Assembly (NCBI RefSeq): GCF_004328705.1
Contig: NZ_CP035319.1
Location: 4,092,001 to 4,156,000 of the forward strand
Source: Rhodococcus sp. ABRD24
GTDB lineage: Bacteria; Actinomycetota; Actinomycetes; Mycobacteriales; Mycobacteriaceae
DNA length: 64,000 nucleotides
Direction of reading: 5' to 3'
Shown here: positions 10,089 through 19,551 of the stretch, in pieces
How positions within the stretch are numbered: position 1 is the first letter of the stretch
Layout: each line of letters opens with the position of its first letter
Position numbers and translations under genes: made by a program
Notes under the pieces: generated by a model
Databases searched by the model: none
Told to the model about the DNA's origin: nothing
What the model saw: the letters and a program-made list of their open reading frames with translations, nothing else

Positions 10089-10316
10089 TCAGTCGGTCTC
10101 GGCGGCGTCGTCGTCGGCGTGGGCGAGAGCATTCTCGACCCGCTGACGCGCGCCCGCGAGGTGTTCCTCGCATCGCTTCGCGAGGGCCTCGCCGCGTTCC
10201 CACAGGGCCAGCGATTCGTCCAGGTCGAGGCCGCCCAGCTCGAGGGTCTTCACGACGACGACCAGTTCGTCCCGCGCCGCCTCGTATCCGAGCTCGGCGA
10301 CATCAGTATTGCTCAT
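10089..10316 (-). CDS. xseB: Exodeoxyribonuclease VII small subunit
   Basis: This 75-residue helical subunit pairs with XseA to degrade single-stranded DNA. The motif [22 protein letters not shown] is typical, with an acidic tail. Its ATG overlaps the xseA stop by four bases (ATGA), so the two are translationally coupled. The start was chosen from this overlap; longer upstream frames are shadows of xseA. Confidence 0.93.
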   Translation of the reverse strand: MSNTDVAELGYEAARDELVVVVKTLELGGLDLDESLALWERGEALAKRCEEHLAGARQRVENALAHADDDAAETD

Positions 10317-11569
10317 GACTCTTTTCCCATCACGGCCGCGCGCACTGCGCCGTCGGCCAATCGGACTCGGATTTGCGTGCCGGGCGGCGCGTCGTCCACC
10401 GACCGAAGGACCTCGGGTTCGGCGTCGCCGAGCACTCGCTGAACCACCGCGTAGCCGCGGGCCAGCGTTGCCGCCGGCCCCAGCGTCGTCAGTCGGGCTC
10501 GCAGGTGCTCGACGGTGGTCGACTCGGTCGCGATCGCACGGGTGACGTCCCGCCGAGCGGCATCGCGCAGGCGCTCCACTTCCTCGGCACGACGTTCCAA
10601 CCCCTGTGCCGGGTCGGCGAGAACGGGGCGGCTGCGCAGTTGCGCCACCAGATGCGACTCGCGCTGCACCCAGTTTCGCAAAGCTGCGGCGCTCCGCTCC
10701 CGCAGTTCGGACACCAGTGCCTGCTCGGCGACGGCGTCGGGCACGACGCGCTTGGCCGCGTCGGTGGGCGTTGCGGCCCGCAGGTCGGCGACGTGGTCGC
10801 TGAGCGGGCTGTCCGGCTCGTGGCCGATCGCGCTCACCACAGGGGTGGTGCATGCGCCGATCGCGCGGCACAGTGCCTCGTCGGAGAACGGCAGCAGGTC
10901 CTCGACGCTGCCGCCGCCGCGGGCCAGGATGATCACGTCGACCTGCGGATCGTTGTCCAGCTCCTCGAGCGCGTCGATGATCTGGGGCACCGCGGTGGGA
11001 CCTTGCACGGCGGTGTTGCGGACCTCGAACCGCACCGCAGGCCAGCGGCGCTGCGCGACGCTGAGGACATCCCGCTCGGCGGCACTGGCGCGGCCGGTCA
11101 CTAGACCGATCGTGCCGGGCAGGAACGGCAGCGGACGCTTGAGCCGCGGATCGAACAACCCTTCCGCCGCGAGCAGCGCGCGCAGGCGCTCGATGCGTGC
11201 GAGCAGTTCGCCGATGCCGACCGCGCGGATCTCCGTCACCCGCAGTGAGACGGTGCCACGGCCGGTGTAGAACGACAGCTTGCCGAACATCACGACGCGG
11301 CTGCCTTCGGTGAGCGGCACCGGGGCGTCGCGCAGTAGCTGCGGCGAACAGGTCACCGACAAGGACATGTCGGCGGACGGGTCGCGCAGGACGAGGAAGG
11401 CCGTCCGGGTACCTGGCCGGGCGTTGATCTGGGTGATCTGGCCCTCGACCCACACACTGCCGAGGCGGTCGATCCACTGGGCGACCTTGGTGGCGATGGT
11501 CCGTACCGGCCAGGGTTGCTCGGCCGAGCTCGGAGACGGGCCGGTGGAAGCTGGTCGCGCGGAGGTCAC
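10313..11569 (-). CDS. xseA: Exodeoxyribonuclease VII large subunit
   Basis: 418 residues. The N-terminal OB fold ([16 protein letters not shown]) is followed by the catalytic domain with [31 protein letters not shown] and [23 protein letters not shown]. The long helical C-terminus holds the XseB-binding segment. The GTG start overlaps the stop of the preceding lipid-droplet-type gene by four bases, making a coupled three-gene operon with xseB. The order matches mycobacterial Rv1107c-Rv1109c. Confidence 0.95.
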   Translation of the reverse strand: MTSARPASTGPSPSSAEQPWPVRTIATKVAQWIDRLGSVWVEGQITQINARPGTRTAFLVLRDPSADMSLSVTCSPQLLRDAPVPLTEGSRVVMFGKLSFYTGRGTVSLRVTEIRAVGIGELLARIERLRALLAAEGLFDPRLKRPLPFLPGTIGLVTGRASAAERDVLSVAQRRWPAVRFEVRNTAVQGPTAVPQIIDALEELDNDPQVDVIILARGGGSVEDLLPFSDEALCRAIGACTTPVVSAIGHEPDSPLSDHVADLRAATPTDAAKRVVPDAVAEQALVSELRERSAAALRNWVQRESHLVAQLRSRPVLADPAQGLERRAEEVERLRDAARRDVTRAIATESTTVEHLRARLTTLGPAATLARGYAVVQRVLGDAEPEVLRSVDDAPPGTQIRVRLADGAVRAAVMGKES

Positions 11570-12159
11570 TTGGCTTTGGCGGTGGTGATGCGGTTGGCGA
11601 GCATCGTCTGGAACGGCGGGCGGGCCGCAGTGCGCTCCTCATACTCGAGCAACGCGGTCAGGTCCTCGAGCGACAACGACCGGAGCCGTGAGCGCAGCTG
11701 CGCCAGCGTAAGTGACGCGTAGTCGAGGTATTCGACGATTTCCGGAACAGAGGTGTCCACGTCCGTGGGGACGGACGGCGGCGTCGGGGCGGACGACGGG
11801 GGTGTCACGGCGTCCTCGCCCTCCTCCGGCGTCATCGAATACAGCGCGAACCGTCCCGGGCTGGCCGGTCGATCGGAGTCCTCGACGTCCACCTCACCGT
11901 CGGCGTCGAACTCCACCCGGTCCTCGTCGAAGACCGCCCACTCCGGCTCCTCCTCGGTGCGGTTGAAGAGGCAGAACGCCTGATCGCCCTTGATCGCGAG
12001 CGCGGTCATCGACTGCTGCACACGCATTGTGGTCTGCAGCACCTGGCTGACCGCGGTCATCGGCAGCGTCACGGCGGTCGTCGGCAGCTTCAATGCCTCT
12101 TCATAGGCCGCGATGGCCACTCCGGCGGCGACGCGTGCCATGAACGGGGGACGAATCAT
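11566..12159 (-). CDS. Lipid droplet-associated-type protein (Rv1109c-like)
   Basis: 197 residues from MIRPPF. The N-terminal third is amphipathic ([22 protein letters not shown] and a [20 protein letters not shown] helix). The middle (about 75-140) is acidic and Pro/Ser-rich, probably disordered. The end is a short helical domain ([20 protein letters not shown]). Homologues at this locus in rhodococci are annotated as lipid droplet-associated, but that is family naming rather than something visible here. A start seven codons upstream (MFRQAV) is possible. It is the first gene of the coupled operon with xseA and xseB and diverges from ispH. Confidence 0.75.
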   Translation of the reverse strand: MIRPPFMARVAAGVAIAAYEEALKLPTTAVTLPMTAVSQVLQTTMRVQQSMTALAIKGDQAFCLFNRTEEEPEWAVFDEDRVEFDADGEVDVEDSDRPASPGRFALYSMTPEEGEDAVTPPSSAPTPPSVPTDVDTSVPEIVEYLDYASLTLAQLRSRLRSLSLEDLTALLEYEERTAARPPFQTMLANRITTAKAK

Positions 12160-12267
12160 TCTCACAGCCTGCCTGAACATTGCCGCATTTGGTAGCTGAC
12201 GGGCCCGAACATCTCGGTCGGCGCCGGCGCGAGTGCCCACTCTTCTGTTCCGGCGGGGAAGGCACCG

Positions 12268-12273
12268 TAGGCT
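12268..12273 (+). promoter_or_regulatory. Leaderless promoter -10 box for ispH
   Basis: TAGGCT ends six bases before the ispH ATG, which would place the transcription start on the ATG itself. The intervening GGAG is too close to act as a Shine-Dalgarno. No good -35 box is visible. Confidence 0.5.
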
Positions 12274-12279
12274 GGAGCC

Positions 12280-13284
12280 ATGTCTTCGGCAGTTCCACTC
12301 AATTTGGGTATCGCTCGTTCCGCGGATGCGGTTCCCGCTGGTGACGGCAAGCGCGTTCTCCTGGCAGAGCCTCGCGGCTACTGCGCGGGCGTCGACCGGG
12401 CCGTCGAGACGGTAGAAAAGGCTCTGGAGAAGCACGGCGCTCCGATTTACGTGCGCAAGGAGATTGTCCACAACAGGCACGTCGTCGAGACGCTGACCGA
12501 TCGTGGCGTCATCTTCGTCGACGAGACCGACGAGGTTCCCGAGGGCTCGCTGCTGGTGTTCTCCGCGCACGGCGTGTCGCCCGCTGTCCACACCTCGGCG
12601 GCCGAGCGGAATCTGCGCACGATCGATGCGACCTGCCCGCTGGTGACGAAGGTGCATCAGGAAGCCAAGCGTTTCGCCCGCGACGACTACGACATCCTGC
12701 TGATCGGCCACGCCGGCCATGAGGAAGTCGAGGGCACTGCCGGTGAGGCCCCCGAGCACGTGCAAATCGTGGACGGACCGGATTCCGTCGACGCGGTCAC
12801 GGTGCGCGACGAGAACAAGGTGATCTGGTTGTCGCAGACCACCCTGAGCGTCGACGAGACGATGGCAACGGTCGCCCGGTTGCGGGACAAGTTCCCGAAG
12901 CTGCAGGATCCGCCGAGCGACGACATCTGCTACGCAACGCAGAACCGTCAGGTCGCGGTGAAGGCGATGGCCCCGGAATGCGATTTGGTGATCGTGGTGG
13001 GCTCGCGCAACTCGTCGAACTCGGTCCGTCTCGTCGAGGTCGCCCTGGGCGCCGGAGCGCGGGCCTCGTACCTGGTCGACTATGCGCGCGAGGTGGACCT
13101 CGCCTGGCTTGATGGCGTCCGCACCGTGGGCATCACGTCCGGCGCCTCGGTTCCCGAGATCCTGGTACGCGGTGTCATCGACCTGCTCGCCGAGCACGGA
13201 TTCGACGATGTCCAGTCGGTGACCACCGCCAACGAGACGCTCGTGTTCGCGTTGCCGCGGGAACTACGGGCCGCTCGCACCTAG
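12280..13284 (+). CDS. ispH: 4-hydroxy-3-methylbut-2-enyl diphosphate reductase
   Basis: The last enzyme of the MEP isoprenoid pathway, an iron-sulfur protein producing IPP and DMAPP. The three cluster cysteines are C35 ([10 protein letters not shown]), C119 (DATCPLV) and C217 ([11 protein letters not shown]). Other landmarks are [18 protein letters not shown] and the TSGASVPE loop. 334 residues is normal. It corresponds to lytB2 (Rv1110) of M. tuberculosis, with the same neighbours on both sides. Confidence 0.96.
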   Translation: MSSAVPLNLGIARSADAVPAGDGKRVLLAEPRGYCAGVDRAVETVEKALEKHGAPIYVRKEIVHNRHVVETLTDRGVIFVDETDEVPEGSLLVFSAHGVSPAVHTSAAERNLRTIDATCPLVTKVHQEAKRFARDDYDILLIGHAGHEEVEGTAGEAPEHVQIVDGPDSVDAVTVRDENKVIWLSQTTLSVDETMATVARLRDKFPKLQDPPSDDICYATQNRQVAVKAMAPECDLVIVVGSRNSSNSVRLVEVALGAGARASYLVDYAREVDLAWLDGVRTVGITSGASVPEILVRGVIDLLAEHGFDDVQSVTTANETLVFALPRELRAART

Positions 13285-13318
13285 ACGACAGCAAGCGGTA
13301 GTTTTCCGGTCGGTCCCG

Positions 13319-14110
13319 TCAGGACGGCGGATCGCGGCGGTCGCGATAGCGGACCTGCGGGATCGGATGGGCGGGAATCTCGGCCGACTGCCGGGCGCGC
13401 ATGGAACCGCTGTATGACGGGGCGTGTGCAGGTGCCGGATCGTGGGGCGCCCCTTGCGTCACCCGAGGATCTCGTGCCTGGGCGCGGTGCGCGCGCCGGT
13501 CTCCGGAACCACGCACGCCGTTGTCGGCTGCACTCACGCGCTCGGTGGGAGCACCTTCCGCCGAGCGGGCGGGCTCGCGGCGATGCGGGTCATCCGCCGA
13601 GCGGGCGGGACGGGAGGTCGGGCGAGCGGAACGGGCCGCGGGGCGCCGAGTCCGCGCCCGGGCGGGCGCACTACTGCGCTGCTGGACGAGGAATATCCGC
13701 GCGCCGCCGATGAGCGCCACCACGACGGTGGCCGCCAGCATCAGCGGGAAGCGGTTCACGAGCGGGAACGCGACGTTGAGCGCCAGGTCTTTGATCCCGG
13801 TTCCGGCGCCGTCGGTGAGGAGTTGCTGGCAGATCGGTACCGCAACGAAGAGCAGTAGCGGTGGCTGGACAATCGCGGTGAACAGTCCGCGCTGGCGAAC
13901 GGCGAGCACGGCCAGAACACACCCGAGGAAGTACAGGGTGGAGAACGTCGATGTCAGCTCGTCGCCCGATACGGCGTCGAATGCGAAGCCGAGGAAACTC
14001 AACCCAGCGGCGACGGCGACGGCACCCCAGGCAGGGATGCCGGGGACGGTGGGGAGGGCCGATCGGTGGTCGAGCGGCACCCCGGAGCGAGCACGTTGGG
14101 TTGCGGACAC
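13319..14110 (-). CDS. DUF6542 membrane protein (Rv1111c-like)
   Basis: 263 residues. The N-terminal half has about four membrane segments (GAVAVAAGLSFLGFAF, FSTLYFLGCVLAVLAV, IVQPPLLLFVAVPICQQLL and LMLAATVVVALIGGA). The C-terminal half (from about residue 145) is a long, highly basic Arg/Ala/Pro-rich cytoplasmic tail likely to be disordered. The GTG start at 14110 gives this topology. It converges on ispH, as in M. tuberculosis. Function unknown; the basic tail could bind nucleic acid or acidic lipids, which is only inference. Confidence 0.8.
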   Translation of the reverse strand: MSATQRARSGVPLDHRSALPTVPGIPAWGAVAVAAGLSFLGFAFDAVSGDELTSTFSTLYFLGCVLAVLAVRQRGLFTAIVQPPLLLFVAVPICQQLLTDGAGTGIKDLALNVAFPLVNRFPLMLAATVVVALIGGARIFLVQQRSSAPARARTRRPAARSARPTSRPARSADDPHRREPARSAEGAPTERVSAADNGVRGSGDRRAHRAQARDPRVTQGAPHDPAPAHAPSYSGSMRARQSAEIPAHPIPQVRYRDRRDPPS

Positions 14111-14133
14111 ACTTCGACACTAGTCGCTGGCGG

Positions 14134-15297
14134 TCAGCTTGCTTCGTTGGCGTGACCGTTGGAGTCCGAGAAATCGCCGAGATTCGTCCGGCGAGGCCAC
14201 GAGTCGACCTGCTGGACTTCGGGTACGTCGCCGCCGAATACTTCCAGGTCGTTGAGCTTGCGTGCGGTGACCGCTACCCGTGTTTCCATCGACGCCACGG
14301 TGAGGTTGAAGGAATCGACGGCCTTCCCGAGTTGCGAGCCCAACTTGTCGAGGTGAGCTCCCACCGTGCCCAGACGGCTGTAGAGCTCGCGTCCGAGCTG
14401 GTGGATCCGGGCGGCGTCCTGCGAGAGCGTCTCCTGGCGCCACGTGTGGGCGATGGTGCGCAGCAGTGCGATCAGCGTCGTGGGTGTTGCGAGCACGATG
14501 TTTCGGGAGAACGCGTACTCGAGCAGCCCGGCGTCCGTGGTCAGCGCGGCATCGAGGAAGGGATCGCCGGGCACGAACAGTACGACGAATTCGGGTGTCG
14601 GATCGAAGGATTCCCAATAGGCCTTGTCTGCCAACTGGTCGACGTGGGTCCGCAGGTGGCGCGCATGGCGCGTCAGCTGTTCGGCACGGACGGCAGGCTC
14701 CTCGGACTGGGTGGCATCGAGATATGCGGCCAGTGGCACCTTCGCGTCCACCACGATCTGCTTGCCGCCCGCGAGGTAGACGACGAGGTCTGGGCGGACG
14801 CCCGCCTTACTGACCTGGGTGTCGAAGTCGCAGTGCTTGACCATGCCGGCCAGCTCGACGACCCGCTCGAGCTGTATCTCGCCCCACCGGCCGCGGACAT
14901 GGGGTGCCCGCAGCGCCGTCACCAGCTGTCCGGTCTGGTCGGAGAGCAACTGTGAGGTGCGATACATGCCCTCGACCTGTTGGGTGAGGCCCGCGTACGC
15001 ATGGATCCGGTTGCGCTCCACCTGATCGACCTGTTGAGCGAGGGCGCCGACCGCGTCCTGCAGCGGACCCACCAGCCGAGAGACCTGGTCGCCGATCGCG
15101 CCGGAGTGTCGCCGCGCCGAGTCCTCGCTGACGGCGCTGAGCGACTGACGCAGCAGCTGTTCGTTCTCCCGGAGTGCCGACAACTGGGCCTCGGCGCGGG
15201 CCGCGCGGTCGCCGCTGCGGGCGGCGTGCAGCAGCCAGCCGACGACGAGGCCGAGAACCAATGCGGTGAGCAGTCCGACGGCGGTGAACGCGTTCAT
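14134..15297 (-). CDS. rmuC: RmuC-family DNA recombination protein
   Basis: 387 residues. An N-terminal membrane anchor (residues 5-24, TAVGLLTALVLGLVVGWLL) is followed by a long coiled coil (about 30-130), then the RmuC nuclease-like domain (about 140-320) with RGRWGEIQLERVVELAGM, DLVVYLAGGKQIVVDAKVP and TPTTLIALLRTIAHTWRQE. RmuC proteins limit inversions at short inverted repeats. It is divergent from sbcD, so three genes affecting inverted-repeat DNA lie together; the DUF6542 gene follows on the same strand. Confidence 0.92.
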   Translation of the reverse strand: MNAFTAVGLLTALVLGLVVGWLLHAARSGDRAARAEAQLSALRENEQLLRQSLSAVSEDSARRHSGAIGDQVSRLVGPLQDAVGALAQQVDQVERNRIHAYAGLTQQVEGMYRTSQLLSDQTGQLVTALRAPHVRGRWGEIQLERVVELAGMVKHCDFDTQVSKAGVRPDLVVYLAGGKQIVVDAKVPLAAYLDATQSEEPAVRAEQLTRHARHLRTHVDQLADKAYWESFDPTPEFVVLFVPGDPFLDAALTTDAGLLEYAFSRNIVLATPTTLIALLRTIAHTWRQETLSQDAARIHQLGRELYSRLGTVGAHLDKLGSQLGKAVDSFNLTVASMETRVAVTARKLNDLEVFGGDVPEVQQVDSWPRRTNLGDFSDSNGHANEAS

Positions 15298-15373
15298 GGC
15301 CGAGACGATGCCTCACGGCACCGACATGTGTCCTTCGGAGCTCTGTCGGCGGCGTGCTCTACCGTCGAGCAGC

Positions 15374-16570
15374 ATGAGGATCCTCCACACGTCCGACTGG
15401 CACATCGGTCGCACCTTCCACGGCGTCGACCTGCTCGCCGATCAGGAGCGGGCGCTCGCGGCGATCGCGGAGACGGTTACCGAGCAGCAGGTGGATGTGG
15501 TTGTGGTTCCGGGGGACGTGTACGACCGTTCCATTCCCAGTGCGGACGCGGTGTCGGTGTGCAACAGGGGCTTCGAGGCGATCCGGGCAGCGGGCGCGGT
15601 GATCGTGGCCACCTCGGGCAATCACGATTCGCCGGTGCGTCTGGGTGCGGGTGCGGCCTTCGCCGCCGCCGGCGGTCTTCACCTGCTGACTCGCGTCGGG
15701 ATGTTGGACGTTCCGGTGCTTCTCGAGGATGAACACGGCCCGGTTGCGTTCTACGGAATCCCCTACCTCGAGCCGGAGATCACACGTGCCGAACTGGGCG
15801 CGCCGCATGCCCGCTCGCACGCCGACATCCTCGACGTCGCGATGGCCCGGATCCGCGCCGATCTCGGCGAGCGTCGCGCCGACGTTCCCAGGATGCGGGC
15901 GGTCCTGCTGGCCCATGCCTTCGTGGTCGGCGGCGAGGCGACCGGTTCGGAGCGGTCCATCTCGGTGGGCGGAGTCGAGACCGTGTCGGCGTCGGCGTTC
16001 GACGGCGTCGACTACGTCGCGTTGGGGCATCTGCACTCGCCGCAGATTCTGGCCGAGCACATCCGCTACAGCGGATCGCCGCTGCCGTACTCGTTCGGTG
16101 AGCGTTCACATCGCAAGGCGATGTGGCTGGTGGACCTCGACGCCGACGGAGTGACGTCCGTCGACCGGATCGAGCTGCCCGTAGTCCGCGGGCTGAGCCA
16201 GCTGAGCGGCACCCTCGAACAGTTGCTGCACGACGAGGCCTTCGCGTCGGCGGAGGACCACTATGTCTCCGTCACGCTCACGGACCCGCTCCGGCCGATC
16301 GACGCGATGCGGGCGCTGCAGGAGCGGTTCCGGTACGCGGTGCACATGGAATGGCAACGCCCGGAGGGCAGTCCGGGGCTCGGATACCGGGAGCGGGTCC
16401 GTGGTCGCACGGATCTTCAAGTGGCGCAGAGTTTTCTGACGGACATGCGCAGCGAGCCGACAGTGGGGGAGTTGCGGCTGCTCGAACAGGCGCTGCGCCG
16501 CGCCGTCGGGATCGATGAGGCCGAGGTGGTCGAGGGTGGCGTATTCGACACCGTAGAGGTATCGGCGTGA
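15374..16570 (+). CDS. sbcD: Exonuclease SbcD (Mre11-type nuclease)
   Basis: 398 residues from MRILHTSDWHIG. All metallophosphoesterase motifs are present: SDWHIGR, VPGDVYDR, SGNHDSP, LLAHAFV and LGHLHSP. With SbcC it cleaves hairpins and double-strand ends. An upstream in-frame start at 15266 would overlap rmuC and adds no conserved sequence. A TACCGT box about 8 bases before the ATG suggests a leaderless promoter. The stop overlaps the sbcC GTG by four bases (GTGA). Confidence 0.95.
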   Translation: MRILHTSDWHIGRTFHGVDLLADQERALAAIAETVTEQQVDVVVVPGDVYDRSIPSADAVSVCNRGFEAIRAAGAVIVATSGNHDSPVRLGAGAAFAAAGGLHLLTRVGMLDVPVLLEDEHGPVAFYGIPYLEPEITRAELGAPHARSHADILDVAMARIRADLGERRADVPRMRAVLLAHAFVVGGEATGSERSISVGGVETVSASAFDGVDYVALGHLHSPQILAEHIRYSGSPLPYSFGERSHRKAMWLVDLDADGVTSVDRIELPVVRGLSQLSGTLEQLLHDEAFASAEDHYVSVTLTDPLRPIDAMRALQERFRYAVHMEWQRPEGSPGLGYRERVRGRTDLQVAQSFLTDMRSEPTVGELRLLEQALRRAVGIDEAEVVEGGVFDTVEVSA

Positions 16571-19548
16571 GGCTGCACACGCTCGAGGTCACCTCATTCG
16601 GGCCGTTCGCGGACACCGTGACCGTCGACTTCGACCAGCTGGGCGCGGATGGTTTGTTCCTGTTACACGGTCAGACCGGCGCGGGCAAGACGACGGTGCT
16701 CGATTCGGTGGCCTTCGCGCTGTACGGCACCGTGCCTGGGGCGCGAAAGGAGGGCAAGCGACTGCTCTCCGATCACGCCCCGGCGGGTTCGGTGCCGAAG
16801 GTGGTACTCGAGGCGACCATCGGCGGTCGGCGTTTGCGGATCAGCCGGAGTCCCGAGTACGAGCGGCCCAAGATGCGTGGTACCGGAGTCAAGACCGAGA
16901 ACGCGAAGGCGAACCTGGAGTGGCTCGACGGTGCTGGTGAGAATCTCTCGCGAATCCCCGATATCGCGCGCGAGGTCGAGCGGCTGCTGGGGATGAACGC
17001 CGACCAGTTCTTCCAGGTGGTGCTGTTGCCGCAGGGTGAGTTCGCCAAGTTCCTGCGGGCCGACAACGAGGACCGAGGCAAGCTGCTCGAGCAACTCTTC
17101 GATACGACGCGGTTCGGGACGGTCGAGGAGTGGTTCCTCGACCGCCGGCGCGCAAGCGCCGCGCGGGTCGAGGATCAGCGCAAGCAGGTCGATCTCCTGT
17201 CAGCTCGGGTGTCGACCGCCGCCGGGATCGAGGTGGGCGCCGAGGCCGATCCCTCCGTATGGGCGCGCCGGCTCCTCGAGCAGGCCGTCGAGACCCGGGA
17301 ACTGGCGGCGGCCGAGCTCGCGCGGATGCGCGTCGCGGAGGAACACGCCCGAGCCGCTGCAGGGGAGGCGCGGTGGGTGCGGGATCTGCAGGTTCGCCGC
17401 GCCCGCGCCGAGGCCGAGCTGGCTGAGCATCGATCGGGTGCCGAAGAACGGGACATCATCGCGACCGAGGCCGACCGGGCTCGTCGTGCCGCGCCGGTCG
17501 CGGGGGTCGGGGCGGACGCTGACGCCGCGGCACGAACGGCCGCCGACGCCTCGGACAGGGCACGTGCACTTGGTGAGCGTCTGGCGACGGACGAGGGTGG
17601 CGCAGCGCTGGTTGCCCAGCTCGCGTGGCCGCCCACCGACGCGGACCGTGAGACGATCCGCACCCATGTCCGGAATTGGACTGCCGAGGTGGCGCGGCTC
17701 GACGTACTTCTCGCGGAGGCGCGCGAGGCCGAGCAGCTCGACCGCGAGCTGGCCGGGATGCGCCGGCGGGGTGCGGAATTGGCCGCTCTGGCCGACGACT
17801 TGTCCTCCGCCAGAGCGCAATGGCCACCGGCCCTTCAGCAGGCGGAGGAGGCACTGCGGGCAGCCGAGCAAGCCGCCGTTGCCCTGCCGGCACTCGAGGA
17901 CGCATGTGCGCGGGCGGCCGATTCCGCCGCCGCTGCGGGTGAGCTGCATTCGGCCCGAACATCACTCGGCGAACTTCTGGTCTCGGTTGCCGGAGCCAGG
18001 AGTCGGCATCAGGATGCCCGCGATCGTTTGCTCGACCTGCGCGAGCGCCGGATCGCTGGAATGGCGGCGGAGCTCGCCTCGGGGCTGGTCGACGGAACAC
18101 CCTGTGCGGTATGCGGATCCGAGATTCATCCAGCACCGGCGAGTGCCGGCGAGTCGACCGTCACGAAAGGTGACGAGGATGCCGCGAGGCTCGCCGAACA
18201 GAAGGCCGCGGGCGCTCTCGAATCGGAGAACGAACGGTTGTCCCAGCTCGAGCGGGTCGTCGCCGCGCTGATTCAGCGCGGCGGCGACGGCGACCGGGAG
18301 GCGCTCGTCGCGGCCCATGCCGCCGCGGTCGGTGCCGTGGAACAGTCCCGGGCAGCGGCGGCGACGGTGCCGCAGCGGACCCAGGCGGTCGAGAAACTGC
18401 GTTCGCGTGGTGTGGAACTCGACGAGAGGTCGCGTGTCACCGAGGCCGAGCGGGTCGAACTGGACACCCGGATGCGCGCGATGGCCGAGCGTCTGCAGCA
18501 GACGCGTGAGCGGCTCGCGGCGGCAGCGGGTGACGACGGCGGAGTCCGGATCCGCCGGGACCGTCTGGAGGCGCTTGCGGGGGGCGCGTCCGAACTGCTC
18601 GACGCGCGTGACGGCGCGGCCGCGGCCGTGGCGGCTGCGCGCGAGTTCGCGAGCCGGGCGGACCGGGCGGCGCGGGACGCGGGCTTCGATTCGGTTTCCC
18701 ACGCTGTCAGCGGGGTCCGGTCCGCGGCCCGGCTCGAGCAGATCGAGTTGGTGCTGGGCGCTGCGCGGGATCGCCTCGCGGGAGCGCGGGCGGTGCTCGC
18801 CGAACCCGATATCGTCGCCGTCGCCGATCTGGATCCGGTCGATCCGGCCGGGCTCGAGGCCGCGGCGCGGGAGGCCGCGACTGCCGTCGAAGTTGCCGCT
18901 GCGGCGGTTGCGGAGGCGGATACGCGCCGAGCCAACCTCGAGCGGCTCGTCTCACAGCTGGACGACGCCTTCGCGACTCTCGGCCCGGTACTGGCCGCAC
19001 ACGATGAGCTCGCCGGATTGGCCGATGTCGTCGCCGGCCGTGGGCAGAATGCGCGCAAGATGTCCCTGCGCTCTTATGTCTTGGCGTCCAGGCTGGAAGA
19101 GGTCGCGGTGTCCGCATCGACGCGATTGCGTCGGATGTCGGCGGGGCGCTACGAGTTCGTGCATTCCGACGAGGCCGGTCCGCGTGGACGCCGCGGTGGG
19201 CTCGGACTCGATATCCGTGACGACTACACGGGCGTGGTCCGATCGGCCAAGACGCTCTCCGGCGGCGAGTCGTTTCTGGCTTCGCTGTCGCTCGCGTTGG
19301 GGCTCGCCGACGTGGTGGCCGCCGAGTCGGGCGGTGTCGTCCTCGACACGATGTTCATCGACGAGGGGTTCGGCACGCTCGACGCGGACACCCTCGACCT
19401 GGTGATGGGTGTGCTCGACGAGCTGCGTGAGGGCGGACGGGTGGTGGGCATCGTCAGTCACGTGGACGAGATGCGACAGCGGATCCCGAGCCGGCTGCAC
19501 GTCGTGCGGGGCCGGGCCGGGTCCACTGTGGAGATGATCGCGAGCTAG
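16567..19548 (+). CDS. sbcC: Exonuclease SbcC (Rad50-type SMC ATPase)
   Basis: 993 residues. The N-terminal ATPase half has Walker A HGQTGAGKTT (about 34-43) and the Q-loop VVLLPQGEFAKFL. Two long Ala/Arg/Glu-rich coiled-coil arms flank the zinc hook CAVC at C513/C516. The C-terminal half has the ABC signature KTLSGGESFLASL and Walker B VVLDTMFIDEGFGTLD. With SbcD it forms the nuclease that opens hairpins and blocked ends. Coupled to sbcD by a GTGA overlap; it converges on the permease gene with 3 bases between stops. Confidence 0.96.
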   Translation: MRLHTLEVTSFGPFADTVTVDFDQLGADGLFLLHGQTGAGKTTVLDSVAFALYGTVPGARKEGKRLLSDHAPAGSVPKVVLEATIGGRRLRISRSPEYERPKMRGTGVKTENAKANLEWLDGAGENLSRIPDIAREVERLLGMNADQFFQVVLLPQGEFAKFLRADNEDRGKLLEQLFDTTRFGTVEEWFLDRRRASAARVEDQRKQVDLLSARVSTAAGIEVGAEADPSVWARRLLEQAVETRELAAAELARMRVAEEHARAAAGEARWVRDLQVRRARAEAELAEHRSGAEERDIIATEADRARRAAPVAGVGADADAAARTAADASDRARALGERLATDEGGAALVAQLAWPPTDADRETIRTHVRNWTAEVARLDVLLAEAREAEQLDRELAGMRRRGAELAALADDLSSARAQWPPALQQAEEALRAAEQAAVALPALEDACARAADSAAAAGELHSARTSLGELLVSVAGARSRHQDARDRLLDLRERRIAGMAAELASGLVDGTPCAVCGSEIHPAPASAGESTVTKGDEDAARLAEQKAAGALESENERLSQLERVVAALIQRGGDGDREALVAAHAAAVGAVEQSRAAAATVPQRTQAVEKLRSRGVELDERSRVTEAERVELDTRMRAMAERLQQTRERLAAAAGDDGGVRIRRDRLEALAGGASELLDARDGAAAAVAAAREFASRADRAARDAGFDSVSHAVSGVRSAARLEQIELVLGAARDRLAGARAVLAEPDIVAVADLDPVDPAGLEAAAREAATAVEVAAAAVAEADTRRANLERLVSQLDDAFATLGPVLAAHDELAGLADVVAGRGQNARKMSLRSYVLASRLEEVAVSASTRLRRMSAGRYEFVHSDEAGPRGRRGGLGLDIRDDYTGVVRSAKTLSGGESFLASLSLALGLADVVAAESGGVVLDTMFIDEGFGTLDADTLDLVMGVLDELREGGRVVGIVSHVDEMRQRIPSRLHVVRGRAGSTVEMIAS

Positions 19549-19551
19549 TGC